Source of the DNA: JBGOUJ01 sp041477005
GTDB lineage: Bacteria > Acidobacteriota > Terriglobia > Bryobacterales > JACQDG01
Assembly: GCA_041477005.1 (NCBI GenBank)
Contig: JBGOUJ010000472.1
Location: 1 to 6,111 of the forward strand
Direction of reading: 5' to 3'
Length of the DNA: 6,111 bases
Under the pieces are notes generated by a model. It was not told where the DNA came from. It did no database searches and worked only from the letters and a program-made list of their open reading frames with translations. A program made the translations under genes and the position numbers. Shown in pieces: positions 1 through 5,072 of the stretch; the stretch's first letter is position 1, and the number at the start of each line of letters is the position of its first letter.

Positions 1-288
1 CTGAAGCCGGGGGAGGGCGCCGAATTGCAGGCCGACGGCCAGCGCAAGCAGCGCCAGCTACAGCGCCTGACCGATGACCTGCAGGCCGACGTGGACCGCG
101 AGCGCAACGACATCCTGAACAAAGGCGGGCAGCGCATGCAGGCCGTGGTCGCCAAGCTGGCTGAGGAAAAAGGCCTGGACCTGGTCGTGGACGCCGGCAA
201 CGCCGTCTATTTCAAGCAGGCCATGGAAATCACCAGCGACGCCATCGCCGCTTACGATAAGCAGTATCCGCTGGGAAAGACCCCGTAG
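1..288 (+). CDS. OmpH/Skp-family periplasmic chaperone, C-terminal part (5' end outside window)
   Basis: The reading frame is open from base 1 to the TAG at 286-288, so this is the last 95 codons of a longer gene. The TTG at 25 is only an internal codon. The first half is a charged, Gln/Arg/Asp-rich helix without prolines, matching the long coiled-coil tentacle of Skp. It is followed by LAEEKGLDLVVDAGNAVYF and a final ITSDAIAAYDKQYP helix, the signature end of the OmpH family, where the strand of the trimerisation core and the last helix lie. Family knowledge: Skp/OmpH trimers hold unfolded outer-membrane proteins in the periplasm. The signal peptide would lie upstream of the window. The next gene starts 12 nt after the stop, so the two are probably cotranscribed. 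The family assignment is firm; client proteins are unknown. Confidence 0.88.
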   Translation: MKPGEGAELQADGQRKQRQLQRLTDDLQADVDRERNDILNKGGQRMQAVVAKLAEEKGLDLVVDAGNAVYFKQAMEITSDAIAAYDKQYPLGKTP

Positions 289-300
289 CCGGGGGTGGCC

Positions 301-732
301 ATGGGCTACCTGGAAGAGTACACCGCTAAGGAGTCAGACCGTGCGCAGCGCACGGAGCGCCTGAAGCGCGGGCTGACCCTCGTGATCGCCACACTTGCCG
401 TTGCGGGCGTGCTCTTTTACTGGCTAAAAAACTACAAGCAGGAGAAGCGGGCCGAGGAGTTCCTGACCGTGCTCGAACACGGTGATTATCCCGCCGCCTA
501 TCGCTACTGGGGCTGCCGGGTGGAAGCGCCGTGCCCGAATTATGACTACCAGAGCTTTCTCGAGGATTGGGGGCCAGCCAGCGCGATCGGCAAGCTGCAA
601 TCCCACCGCCTGGTAGGGTCGCACGAGCGCGGCTCCGGGGTGGTTATAGGCGTGGCGCTGAACAATCGCCCGGAAGTCAAGTTGTGGGTAGAAAAGAGCA
701 CTGGAGTCCTCGGCTTCGCACCGCCGTTCTGA
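301..732 (+). CDS. Conserved-type hypothetical protein with one N-terminal membrane helix
   Basis: This encodes 143 residues from ATG 301. I prefer this start because a GGGGG stretch sits 5 nt upstream; a GTG at 295 would add two residues. Residues 1-24 are charged and Arg/Lys-rich. Residues 25-42 (LTLVIATLAVAGVLFYWL) form one membrane span, followed by positive residues and a soluble domain of about 100 residues. There is no cleavage site, so it looks like a signal anchor. The soluble part has FLTVLEHGDYPAAYRYWGC, a second cysteine six residues later (Cys72 and Cys78) and YDYQSFLEDWGPAS. The helix followed by strands ending VKLWVEKSTGVLGFAPPF resembles small NTF2-like or lipoprotein-type folds, but I do not recognise a named family. 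The gene follows the OmpH gene closely and may share its transcript. Function unknown. Confidence 0.8.
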   Translation: MGYLEEYTAKESDRAQRTERLKRGLTLVIATLAVAGVLFYWLKNYKQEKRAEEFLTVLEHGDYPAAYRYWGCRVEAPCPNYDYQSFLEDWGPASAIGKLQSHRLVGSHERGSGVVIGVALNNRPEVKLWVEKSTGVLGFAPPF

Positions 733-798
733 CCCCTTTTCGGTTCCACGTTAGTCCGTCTTCCAGCGTCCCAAATTAGAAGCCCGCCACCGCTCCGT

Positions 799-836
799 TA
801 GAGGGCGTGGAAAAATGTAGAGGGCGTGGAAAAATG
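799..836 (+). repeat. Perfect 19-bp tandem direct repeat spanning the secretin start region
   Basis: TAGAGGGCGTGGAAAAATG occurs at 799-817 and again, directly abutting, at 818-836. Each copy holds an AGAGGG Shine-Dalgarno-like stretch about 9 nt before an ATG. In the first copy the ATG is followed immediately by TAG, the first bases of the second copy, so it is a start-stop pair. In the second copy the ATG opens the secretin frame. Because 19 is not a multiple of three, the two ATGs are in different frames. Confidence 0.9.
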
Positions 837-2534
837 CCTATCTCACGCAAAGACGCCAAGCACGCCAAGAAAAACTTCTTTGCTTGCTTTGGGTTCTTTG
901 CGCCTTTGCGCGAGATCCCTCGGTCGGGACTGGTGCTGCTCCTGGTCTCGGTGGCCCTGGCCGATCCAGCCTCTCGCCTCGTGAAAGAGGCGCGGCGGGC
1001 TGAGAAGCGGGGCGACGACTTGCAGGCTTATGCTCTGCTGAGCCGCGCCGCCGAGCTGCGCCCCCGGGACCCGAGGTACCATGCTCAGGCCGAAGGGCTA
1101 CGGGTGCGCGCCGCCCAGAGCCTGACAGCGTTGGGCCGGCTGCAGGACGCCCTCGCCCTGGACCCCGGCAACAGCTATCTGAAGAGCCGGATTGAGGCCC
1201 AGGAAGGGGATGACGGGGACGAGGACGAGGAAGCGGCGGCGCCCCCCTCAGAGGCCGAGATCGTAGAGGCCCAGCAAGCCGCCGAGCCGGTCGAATTGAA
1301 ACCGCGGGCCGGTTCTCAAAGCTTCGACTTGCGGGGCGATGGCCGAGCGATCTACGAGCAGATGATGCGAGCCTACGGGCTGGATGTGGTGTTCGATGCC
1401 GACTTCACCGCCGGCCCTCCCTTTCGCTTCCAGATCGAGAACGTGAGCTTCCGGCAGGCCCTCCACGCCCTGATGGCGGTGACCGGGACGTTCCTGGTGC
1501 CGATTCACGAGCGGGTGGCCCTGGCGGCCAAAGACACCCAGCAGAAGCGCACCGAGCTGGAGCCGATGATGGCGGCGCTGCTGCCCATCCCGGAAGCGAT
1601 CAGCATGGAGGAGATCAACGAGGTGGCCCGCTCGGTGCAGCAAGTGCTGGACATCAAGCGCCTGGCGGTGGATTCGGTGCGACGCCAGGTATTGGTGCGC
1701 GATACTGTCACCCGCGTGCACCTGGCCAAGGCCCTCTATAAGGAGCTGGCCCGCCGGCGCTCTGAGGTCCTGCTTGACATCGACCTGGTGTCGGCCAGCC
1801 GCAGCACCATGACCAACCTGGGCTTCAACGGGCCCGCCAACTTTAGTGCCGTGAACCGCCAACCAGGCTCCATCAACATCGGCGGCGGGGCGTCGTTGTT
1901 TGGCATCCAGGTGGCCAGCTCGACCATGGAGGCCAATTGGGTGCGCTCCGAGGCCCAGTTGCTGACCAGCTTCCGGCTGCGCGCCAGCGACGCCCTGCCG
2001 GCCACTATGCACATCGGAGACAAGTACCCTATCGTGAACGCCCTCTTCTCGCCCATCGTCGCCACGCCGCAGATCCAGAGCTTGCAGAAAAGCGGCCAGC
2101 TCATCCAGCCCTTCCCGTCCTTCACCTTCGAAGATCTCGGGCTCGTCTTTAAGGTCACGCCCCGGATCCACGACCGCCACGAAATCTCCCTCACCATCGA
2201 GGCGCAGTTTCGGGTGCTGACGGGAAGCAGCCTGAACGGCTTGCCCATCATCTCCGATCGCAAGTTCAGCTCGGCCGTCCGGTTGAAGGAAGGGGAAACC
2301 AGCATCATTGCCGGATTGGCCCAGATTCAAGCTTCGCGCAGCGACAGTGGCCTGGGACCGCTGATACAGATCCCGGTGATCGGGCGGTTGCTGGCCCACA
2401 ACTCCTGGCAGTTCGACCAGAACGAGCTGCTGCTGACCATTACGCCGCACCTGATGACCCTGCCGCCGGCTGAGCAAGCGCCTCAACACAGCTTCTACTG
2501 GGGCTCTGAATCACGCCCAGCGCCGCCAATCTGA
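834..2534 (+). CDS. Secretin-family outer-membrane pore protein (type II/III secretion or type IV pilus type)
   Basis: This encodes 566 residues from ATG 834, chosen because AGAGGG lies 9 nt upstream. A GTG at 807 would add nine residues but has no well-spaced ribosome site. A hydrophobic signal segment lies at residues 33-43 (LVLLLVSVALA), with cleavage probably at ALA/DP. Residues 45-120 are TPR-like helices (EARRAEKRGDDLQAYALLSR and LGRLQDALALDPGN). Residues 124-142 are very acidic. About 163-246 form an STN-like domain (IYEQMMRAYGLDVVF, FRQALHALMAVTGTFLV). About 249-308 form an N1/NolW-like ring domain (SVRRQVLVRDTVTRV). About 308-546 are the secretin beta-barrel, with FEDLGLVFKVTPRIH, LKEGETSIIAGL, GPLIQIPVIGRLL and LLLTITPHL, all typical of the family. 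It would assemble as a multimeric outer-membrane channel. No other secretion or pilus gene is visible, so its partner machine is unknown. A palindromic repeat is embedded in frame near the N terminus. Confidence 0.87.
   Translation: MPISRKDAKHAKKNFFACFGFFAPLREIPRSGLVLLLVSVALADPASRLVKEARRAEKRGDDLQAYALLSRAAELRPRDPRYHAQAEGLRVRAAQSLTALGRLQDALALDPGNSYLKSRIEAQEGDDGDEDEEAAAPPSEAEIVEAQQAAEPVELKPRAGSQSFDLRGDGRAIYEQMMRAYGLDVVFDADFTAGPPFRFQIENVSFRQALHALMAVTGTFLVPIHERVALAAKDTQQKRTELEPMMAALLPIPEAISMEEINEVARSVQQVLDIKRLAVDSVRRQVLVRDTVTRVHLAKALYKELARRRSEVLLDIDLVSASRSTMTNLGFNGPANFSAVNRQPGSINIGGGASLFGIQVASSTMEANWVRSEAQLLTSFRLRASDALPATMHIGDKYPIVNALFSPIVATPQIQSLQKSGQLIQPFPSFTFEDLGLVFKVTPRIHDRHEISLTIEAQFRVLTGSSLNGLPIISDRKFSSAVRLKEGETSIIAGLAQIQASRSDSGLGPLIQIPVIGRLLAHNSWQFDQNELLLTITPHLMTLPPAEQAPQHSFYWGSESRPAPPI
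840..917 (+). repeat. Palindromic repeat element inserted in frame in the secretin signal-peptide region
   Basis: The outer arms ATCTCACGCAAAGACGC (840-856) and the reverse complement of 900-916 (ATCTCGCGCAAAGGCGC) agree at 15 of 17 positions. The interior is also roughly self-complementary (GCCAAGAAAAA and TTCTTTGC). The element is bordered by CCT at 837-839 and CCT at 918-920, like a short target duplication. Element plus one CCT is 81 bp, which is 27 codons, so the frame is kept. The encoded peptide begins ISRKDAKHAKK and ends FAPLREIP. From memory, this peptide pattern is often seen where dispersed ACGCAAAGACGC-type repeats are translated; I could not search for other copies. Confidence 0.75.
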
Positions 2535-2925
2535 AAAGACCTACACCGGGCAGTTGCTGCTGATGTACCTGCCGGCCTACGCGCTCGGGGCGAAGCTGGA
2601 TGATTGAGCGAGACTTTCCCCTCTTCCTGTTTGCGCCGCCCGGGCCGACCTGGCAGGCTACGCGCTCCATAATCGAGCGTTTGCGAGGCCTGGAGGCCGA
2701 AACGGTGATTATCAGCGATCCGGGAACACGCCCAGCTTTACGTGCGCGACGAGCTCCATCCGGGTCCCCGGTCCTATCCCCACGCCGTCGGGGCTCCCGG
2801 AGGACATGTTTACGCCGATCCCCTACATCCTGCCGGCGCAGTTGTTTGCTGCGGCGCTGGCGGAGCAGAAAGGTCTCAATCCCGATCGGCCGCGCACACT
2901 GACGAAAATCACCAAAACTGTCTAG
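2527..2925 (+). pseudogene. Decayed SIS-domain protein (GlmS-like isomerase domain), C-terminal remnants
   Basis: Three pieces of one SIS-domain protein are recognisable on the + strand in two frames. Piece 1 (2527-2601) reads EKTYTGQLLLMYLPAYALGA and ends LDD at TGA 2602-2604; it corresponds to the conserved KTYT helix. Piece 2 (2600 to about 2735, another frame) reads MIERDFPLFLFAPPGPTW and then ETVIISD, the strand and loop of the second SIS domain. Piece 3 (about 2740-2925, back in the first frame) reads LPEDMFTPIPYILPAQLFAA and then GLNPDRPRTLTKITKTV before TAG, the typical family end. From the family layout, roughly 80-100 codons are missing between pieces 1 and 2. A frameshift separates pieces 2 and 3, and the N-terminal half is absent. 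Intact relatives isomerise or deglycosylate amino-sugar phosphates; this copy should be inactive. Confidence 0.82.
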
Positions 2926-2933
2926 GTGGACAG

Positions 2934-2952
2934 GCTACCCGGAACGGGCAGC
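2934..2952. terminator. Small hairpin between convergent genes, possible bidirectional terminator
   Basis: GCTACCCG (2934-2941), loop GAA, CGGGCAGC (2945-2952) forms an eight-step stem with one A-C mismatch. It lies just after the end of the SIS remnant and at the stop codon of the PadR gene, between converging reading frames. There is no clear T tract on either side, so a terminator role is only a suggestion from position. Confidence 0.25.
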
Positions 2953-3302
2953 TAGTCCTTGGCGATGGCCAGCATCTTGTTGAAGCGTTTGCTGAAATCG
3001 CCCCAGGCCTCCATGCTGGCCTCCAGCCGGGCCCGGCCCGCGCGGGTGAGACGATAGTACTTCCGGTCGGGACCGCCGCTGGCAGAGTCCCTCCAATAGC
3101 CGGTGATCAGCTTGGCTTCTTCCATCCGCCGAAGCGTGGGGTACAGGAAGCCCTGCTTGAACTCAAAGAACCCCTCGCTTCGCTCTTTGACATCCCGGGA
3201 GATGTCGTAACCGTACCGGTCTCCCTTGGTCAGGATGGCCAAGATCAGTATCTCCGTCGTCCCCATCTTAAGCTGTTTCAGGATTTTTTTTCTAGGTTCC
3301 AT
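2952..3302 (-). CDS. PadR-family winged-helix transcriptional regulator
   Basis: This encodes 116 residues from the ATG at 3302-3300, preferred because GAGAGAGA lies just upstream at good spacing. The ATG at 3317 would add five residues, but its only AAGG is one base from the start codon. Residues 14-80 are the PadR winged helix: TTEILILAILTKGDRYGYDI is helix 1-2, FKQGFLYPTLRRMEEAKLIT carries the recognition helix, and GGPDRKYYRLTRAG is the wing and its exit. The C-terminal helix (LEASMEAWGDFSKRFNKML) is short, as in PadR subfamily 2, and would form the dimer contact. Family knowledge: these proteins repress nearby transport, detoxification or membrane genes and are released by small ligands. 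The two-helix membrane protein gene upstream on the same strand is the nearest candidate target. Autoregulation is likely but not shown. Confidence 0.92.
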   Translation of the reverse strand: MEPRKKILKQLKMGTTEILILAILTKGDRYGYDISRDVKERSEGFFEFKQGFLYPTLRRMEEAKLITGYWRDSASGGPDRKYYRLTRAGRARLEASMEAWGDFSKRFNKMLAIAKD

Positions 3303-3418
3303 TTCTCTCTCGTCCATGCCTTAGTAGATGGGAGCGGGTGTACAAGCTCCCTGCTAGTAATTCTTAAGGATGCACGGACGAAAAGCAAGTGTTTTCTGAA
3401 ATTAATCGTGAGGACCGG

Positions 3419-3454
3419 GGCGGCGCCGGGCAGGGGGGGATCCCGGCAGCCGCC
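3419..3454 (-). terminator. Strong GC-rich hairpin downstream of the small membrane protein gene
   Basis: GGCGGCGCCGGG (3419-3430) pairs with CCCGGCAGCCGCC (3442-3454) in 12 G-C pairs with a single bulged base (3448) and an 11-base loop. It starts 33 nt past the stop of the small gene on the minus strand. No T run follows it in either direction, so it may be a tract-less terminator, an attenuator before the PadR gene, or an mRNA 3'-end stabiliser. Confidence 0.45.
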
Positions 3455-3486
3455 AGTGAGTTATAGAACCTGCTAATACAGTTAAG

Positions 3487-3627
3487 CTACTTCTTTTCGC
3501 TCAGCAGGCCCCAGCCCATGGTGAAAAGGCCACTGATCATCATCGCCACGCTCACCTTCAAAGGCAGCTCCTGGCAGAAGAAGCAATAGCCCCAGACGAT
3601 AAGAATGACAGCTCCAATCTTGAACAT
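3487..3627 (-). CDS. Small two-helix membrane protein, 46 residues
   Basis: ATG at 3627-3625 to TAG at 3489-3487. An AAGGAG Shine-Dalgarno sequence lies 5 nt upstream of the ATG, one of the best in the window, which argues for real translation despite the short length. The product has two hydrophobic segments, residues 2-17 (FKIGAVILIVWGYCFF) and about 24-42 (KVSVAMMISGLFTMGWGLL). They are joined by a short CQELPL loop containing one acidic residue and followed by a basic SEKK tail, as expected of a helical hairpin in the inner membrane. Two cysteines (15 and 18) flank FF. I do not recognise a family. It lies upstream of the PadR gene on the same strand, with dyad-symmetric sequences in its leader, so it may be a PadR-controlled gene. 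Confidence 0.65.
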   Translation of the reverse strand: MFKIGAVILIVWGYCFFCQELPLKVSVAMMISGLFTMGWGLLSEKK

Positions 3628-3632
3628 GCCCT

Positions 3633-3638
3633 CTCCTT
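3633..3638 (-). promoter_or_regulatory. Ribosome binding site of the 46-residue membrane protein gene
   Basis: Read on the minus strand this is AAGGAG followed by AGGGC and the ATG at 3627. It nearly matches the anti-Shine-Dalgarno complement at good spacing and is the main support for calling this short gene. Confidence 0.7.
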
Positions 3639-3643
3639 GACGA

Positions 3644-3665
3644 AGACGAGAATGGCCTCTCGTCT
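3644..3665 (-). promoter_or_regulatory. Inverted repeat in the leader of the small membrane protein gene
   Basis: AGACGAGA (3644-3651) and TCTCGTCT (3658-3665) are perfect 8-bp inverted arms around the 6-nt spacer ATGGCC. The repeat ends a few bases upstream of the ribosome binding site. It could be an operator or an mRNA hairpin controlling access to the start; position supports regulation but the binding protein is unknown. Confidence 0.4.
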
Positions 3666-3677
3666 CATCCCAGTCTG

Positions 3678-3694
3678 TTCTAGAAGTCCTAGAA
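3678..3694. promoter_or_regulatory. Dyad-symmetric operator-like site TTCTAG-N5-CTAGAA
   Basis: TTCTAGAAGTCCTAGAA has perfect 6-bp inverted arms with a 5-bp spacer. It lies within the 132-nt gap between the coxG-like gene and the small membrane protein gene, about 50 bp upstream of the latter's start. The size and symmetry fit a dimeric winged-helix repressor site. An overlapping 9-bp direct periodicity (CTAGAAGT at 3680 and 3689) is also visible. No clear -35/-10 pair could be assigned, and apart from these dyads the gap 3628-3759 holds nothing I can name. Confidence 0.35.
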
Positions 3695-3759
3695 GTACAA
3701 GTAGGGGGATTACTAAATCGTTTGGAGGATTTACGTAGTACCAGGGTTTAGCGGATACC

Positions 3760-4215
3760 TTAGTGGCCCAAGGGGGTGGTGGGTCCAGCCTGCTCTACCA
3801 AGGCACCAAAGAACTTCTTTATCAACATCTTAGCGCTCATGTCCAGCAGGCGCTCACCGACGCTGGCGATGAGGCCGCTGATCTGGACCTCGCCGCTGAA
3901 GTCGACCCGGGTCGCGCCGCCGTCGCTGGCAAGGGTGAGCAGCCCATTACCACGGACGAACCCCAGCTTGCCCTGGCCCTCAAGCAGAAGCCGGTAACTG
4001 GTGGGTGGGTTCTTTTCGGTGATGCGGATCTTGCCCGAAAACAGCCCCTGGATGCTCGAGATGGCAACCTTCATCTTCATCTCGTATTCATCGGGGCCGG
4101 CGGGGATCAAAGCTTCGCAGCCCGGTATCGCGCGGCTGAGGGCGCCGGCGTTGAGCAGCAGGTCCCAGGCGGCCTGCCGATCGAGGGGGAGGGAATACTC
4201 GCCCTGGACTTTCAT
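3760..4215 (-). CDS. coxG: CoxG-family SRPBCC protein (carbon monoxide dehydrogenase subunit G type)
   Basis: This encodes 151 residues. The ATG (4215-4213) overlaps the TGA of the upstream FAD-subunit gene by 4 bp, so translation is probably coupled. The fold is an SRPBCC lipid/ligand-binding cup. The N-terminal strand and helix read YSLPLDRQAAWDLLLNAGAL, then AIPGCEALIP, the CoxG hallmark. Next come IQGLFSGKIRITEKNPPTSY, GFVRGNGLLTL, ATRVDFSGEVQISGLIASVG and a C-terminal helix ending AKMLIKKFFGALVEQ. Family knowledge: in Oligotropha carboxidovorans, CoxG recruits CO dehydrogenase to the cytoplasmic membrane through a C-terminal hydrophobic tail. This protein ends soon after the SRPBCC helix and lacks such a tail, so it resembles the short form whose role may lie in maturation or docking. 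It is the last gene of the operon in the window. Confidence 0.88.
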   Translation of the reverse strand: MKVQGEYSLPLDRQAAWDLLLNAGALSRAIPGCEALIPAGPDEYEMKMKVAISSIQGLFSGKIRITEKNPPTSYRLLLEGQGKLGFVRGNGLLTLASDGGATRVDFSGEVQISGLIASVGERLLDMSAKMLIKKFFGALVEQAGPTTPLGH

Positions 4216-5072
4216 TTAGCTCGCGCCAGCGCGGCTTCGAGAGCGCGGCGGGTGAAGACCGGGGCGACGTGGGCGCGATAGTCGGCGCCGGCATAGACAT
4301 CGGTGAGCGCCTCGACTCCTTGCGTAACCAGCCGGGAAGCTTCCGCCAGCGTGGCCGCCGTCGCCGGCTTGCCCTCAAGCGCCGCCTCGACCCCTTTCGC
4401 GCGATAAGACCTCGATGCCAAGCCTGTAACGCCTACGCGGGCTGTGGAAATCCGGCCGCCCTTGGCTCCCAACTGGGCCGCGACGCCAACCACGGCAAAG
4501 CCGGAAGCGGGCTGCTGCTGCTTCAGATACGCATAGCCGAGGCCGGATGCATCCCCTGGGACGGTGACTTCGTAGAGGATCTCGCCGGGCTCGAGCGCGG
4601 TGGTGAAGGCATCGATCAGGAACTCGTCGAAGGGCAGCGTGCGCTCGCCTTTCTTGCCCAACAGGCGGACCTGAGCGCGCAGAGCCTGAAGCGCGGCCGG
4701 GTAGTCGGCCGCCGGATCGGCGTGGGACAAGCTGCCGCCGATCGTCCCGAGATTGCGCACCTGGACGTCGCCGATACGCCCGGCCGCCTCGGCCAGCAAG
4801 GGGCATTTCCGGCGCAGGGTTTCGGAGATCTCCACCTGATGATGGGTGCTCATGGCTCCGATGCGGACCGAGCCGTTGGTCTCGACGATGTAGTTCAGCT
4901 CGGCGATGCGGCCGAGATCGATCAGGTGGGACGGGGCTGAGAGCCGCAGCTTCATGATCGGGATCAGGCTCTGGCCGCCGGCGAGCACGCGGCTGTTCTC
5001 ATGGGCGGCCAGCAGCCGCAGCGCCTCGGAAACCGATTCCGGCGCGTGATACTCGAACGGTTGCGGGATCAT
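4212..5072 (-). CDS. coxM: FAD-binding medium subunit of a molybdenum hydroxylase (CoxM / xanthine dehydrogenase family subunit M)
   Basis: This encodes 286 residues, the usual length of the family. The ATG at 5072-5070 overlaps the TGA of the large-subunit gene and is preceded by AAAGGAG at 7 nt. The FAD-binding domain shows the two glycine motifs AGGQS (residues 31-35) and TIGGS (110-114), followed by SHADPAADYP. These match the pyrophosphate-binding loops of CoxM, with Gln and Ser in place of the CoxM His and Asn. FDEFLIDAFTTALEPGEIL and YLKQQQPASGFAVVGVAA are typical of the middle, and VGVTGLASRSYRA opens the C-terminal CO-dehydrogenase flavoprotein domain. The role is to pass electrons from the [2Fe-2S] clusters of the small subunit to the external acceptor through FAD, in the cytoplasm. 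It is the middle gene of the L-M-G operon. Confidence 0.92.
   Translation of the reverse strand: MIPQPFEYHAPESVSEALRLLAAHENSRVLAGGQSLIPIMKLRLSAPSHLIDLGRIAELNYIVETNGSVRIGAMSTHHQVEISETLRRKCPLLAEAAGRIGDVQVRNLGTIGGSLSHADPAADYPAALQALRAQVRLLGKKGERTLPFDEFLIDAFTTALEPGEILYEVTVPGDASGLGYAYLKQQQPASGFAVVGVAAQLGAKGGRISTARVGVTGLASRSYRAKGVEAALEGKPATAATLAEASRLVTQGVEALTDVYAGADYRAHVAPVFTRRALEAALARAK

Noticed and set aside
807..833. GTG at 807 as the secretin start
   Set aside because: Its nearest purine-rich stretch is only about one base away, and the added residues are simply the translated tandem repeat. ATG 834 has better spacing.
840..917. Palindromic repeat as a transcription terminator or CRISPR repeat
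   Set aside because: It lies inside the coding frame of the secretin, has no T tract, and is a single copy in the window with no spacer array.
1248..2489. 413-codon open frame on the minus strand opposite the secretin
   Set aside because: The translation is Gln/His/Gly/Arg-rich low-complexity sequence without domains, and the plus-strand secretin is well supported. It is a GC-rich antisense shadow.
2742..3476. 244-codon plus-strand open frame
   Set aside because: It runs across the SIS remnant and antisense through the PadR gene. The only sensible signals there belong to those two features.
3303..3486. Sigma-70 promoter for the PadR gene
   Set aside because: Candidates such as TTGCTT with TAAGAA match the consensus in only about half the positions each, so none is convincing.
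4269..4940. 223-codon plus-strand open frame opposite the FAD-subunit gene
   Set aside because: It is antisense to a gene with clear FAD motifs and shows no recognisable domain or ribosome site.
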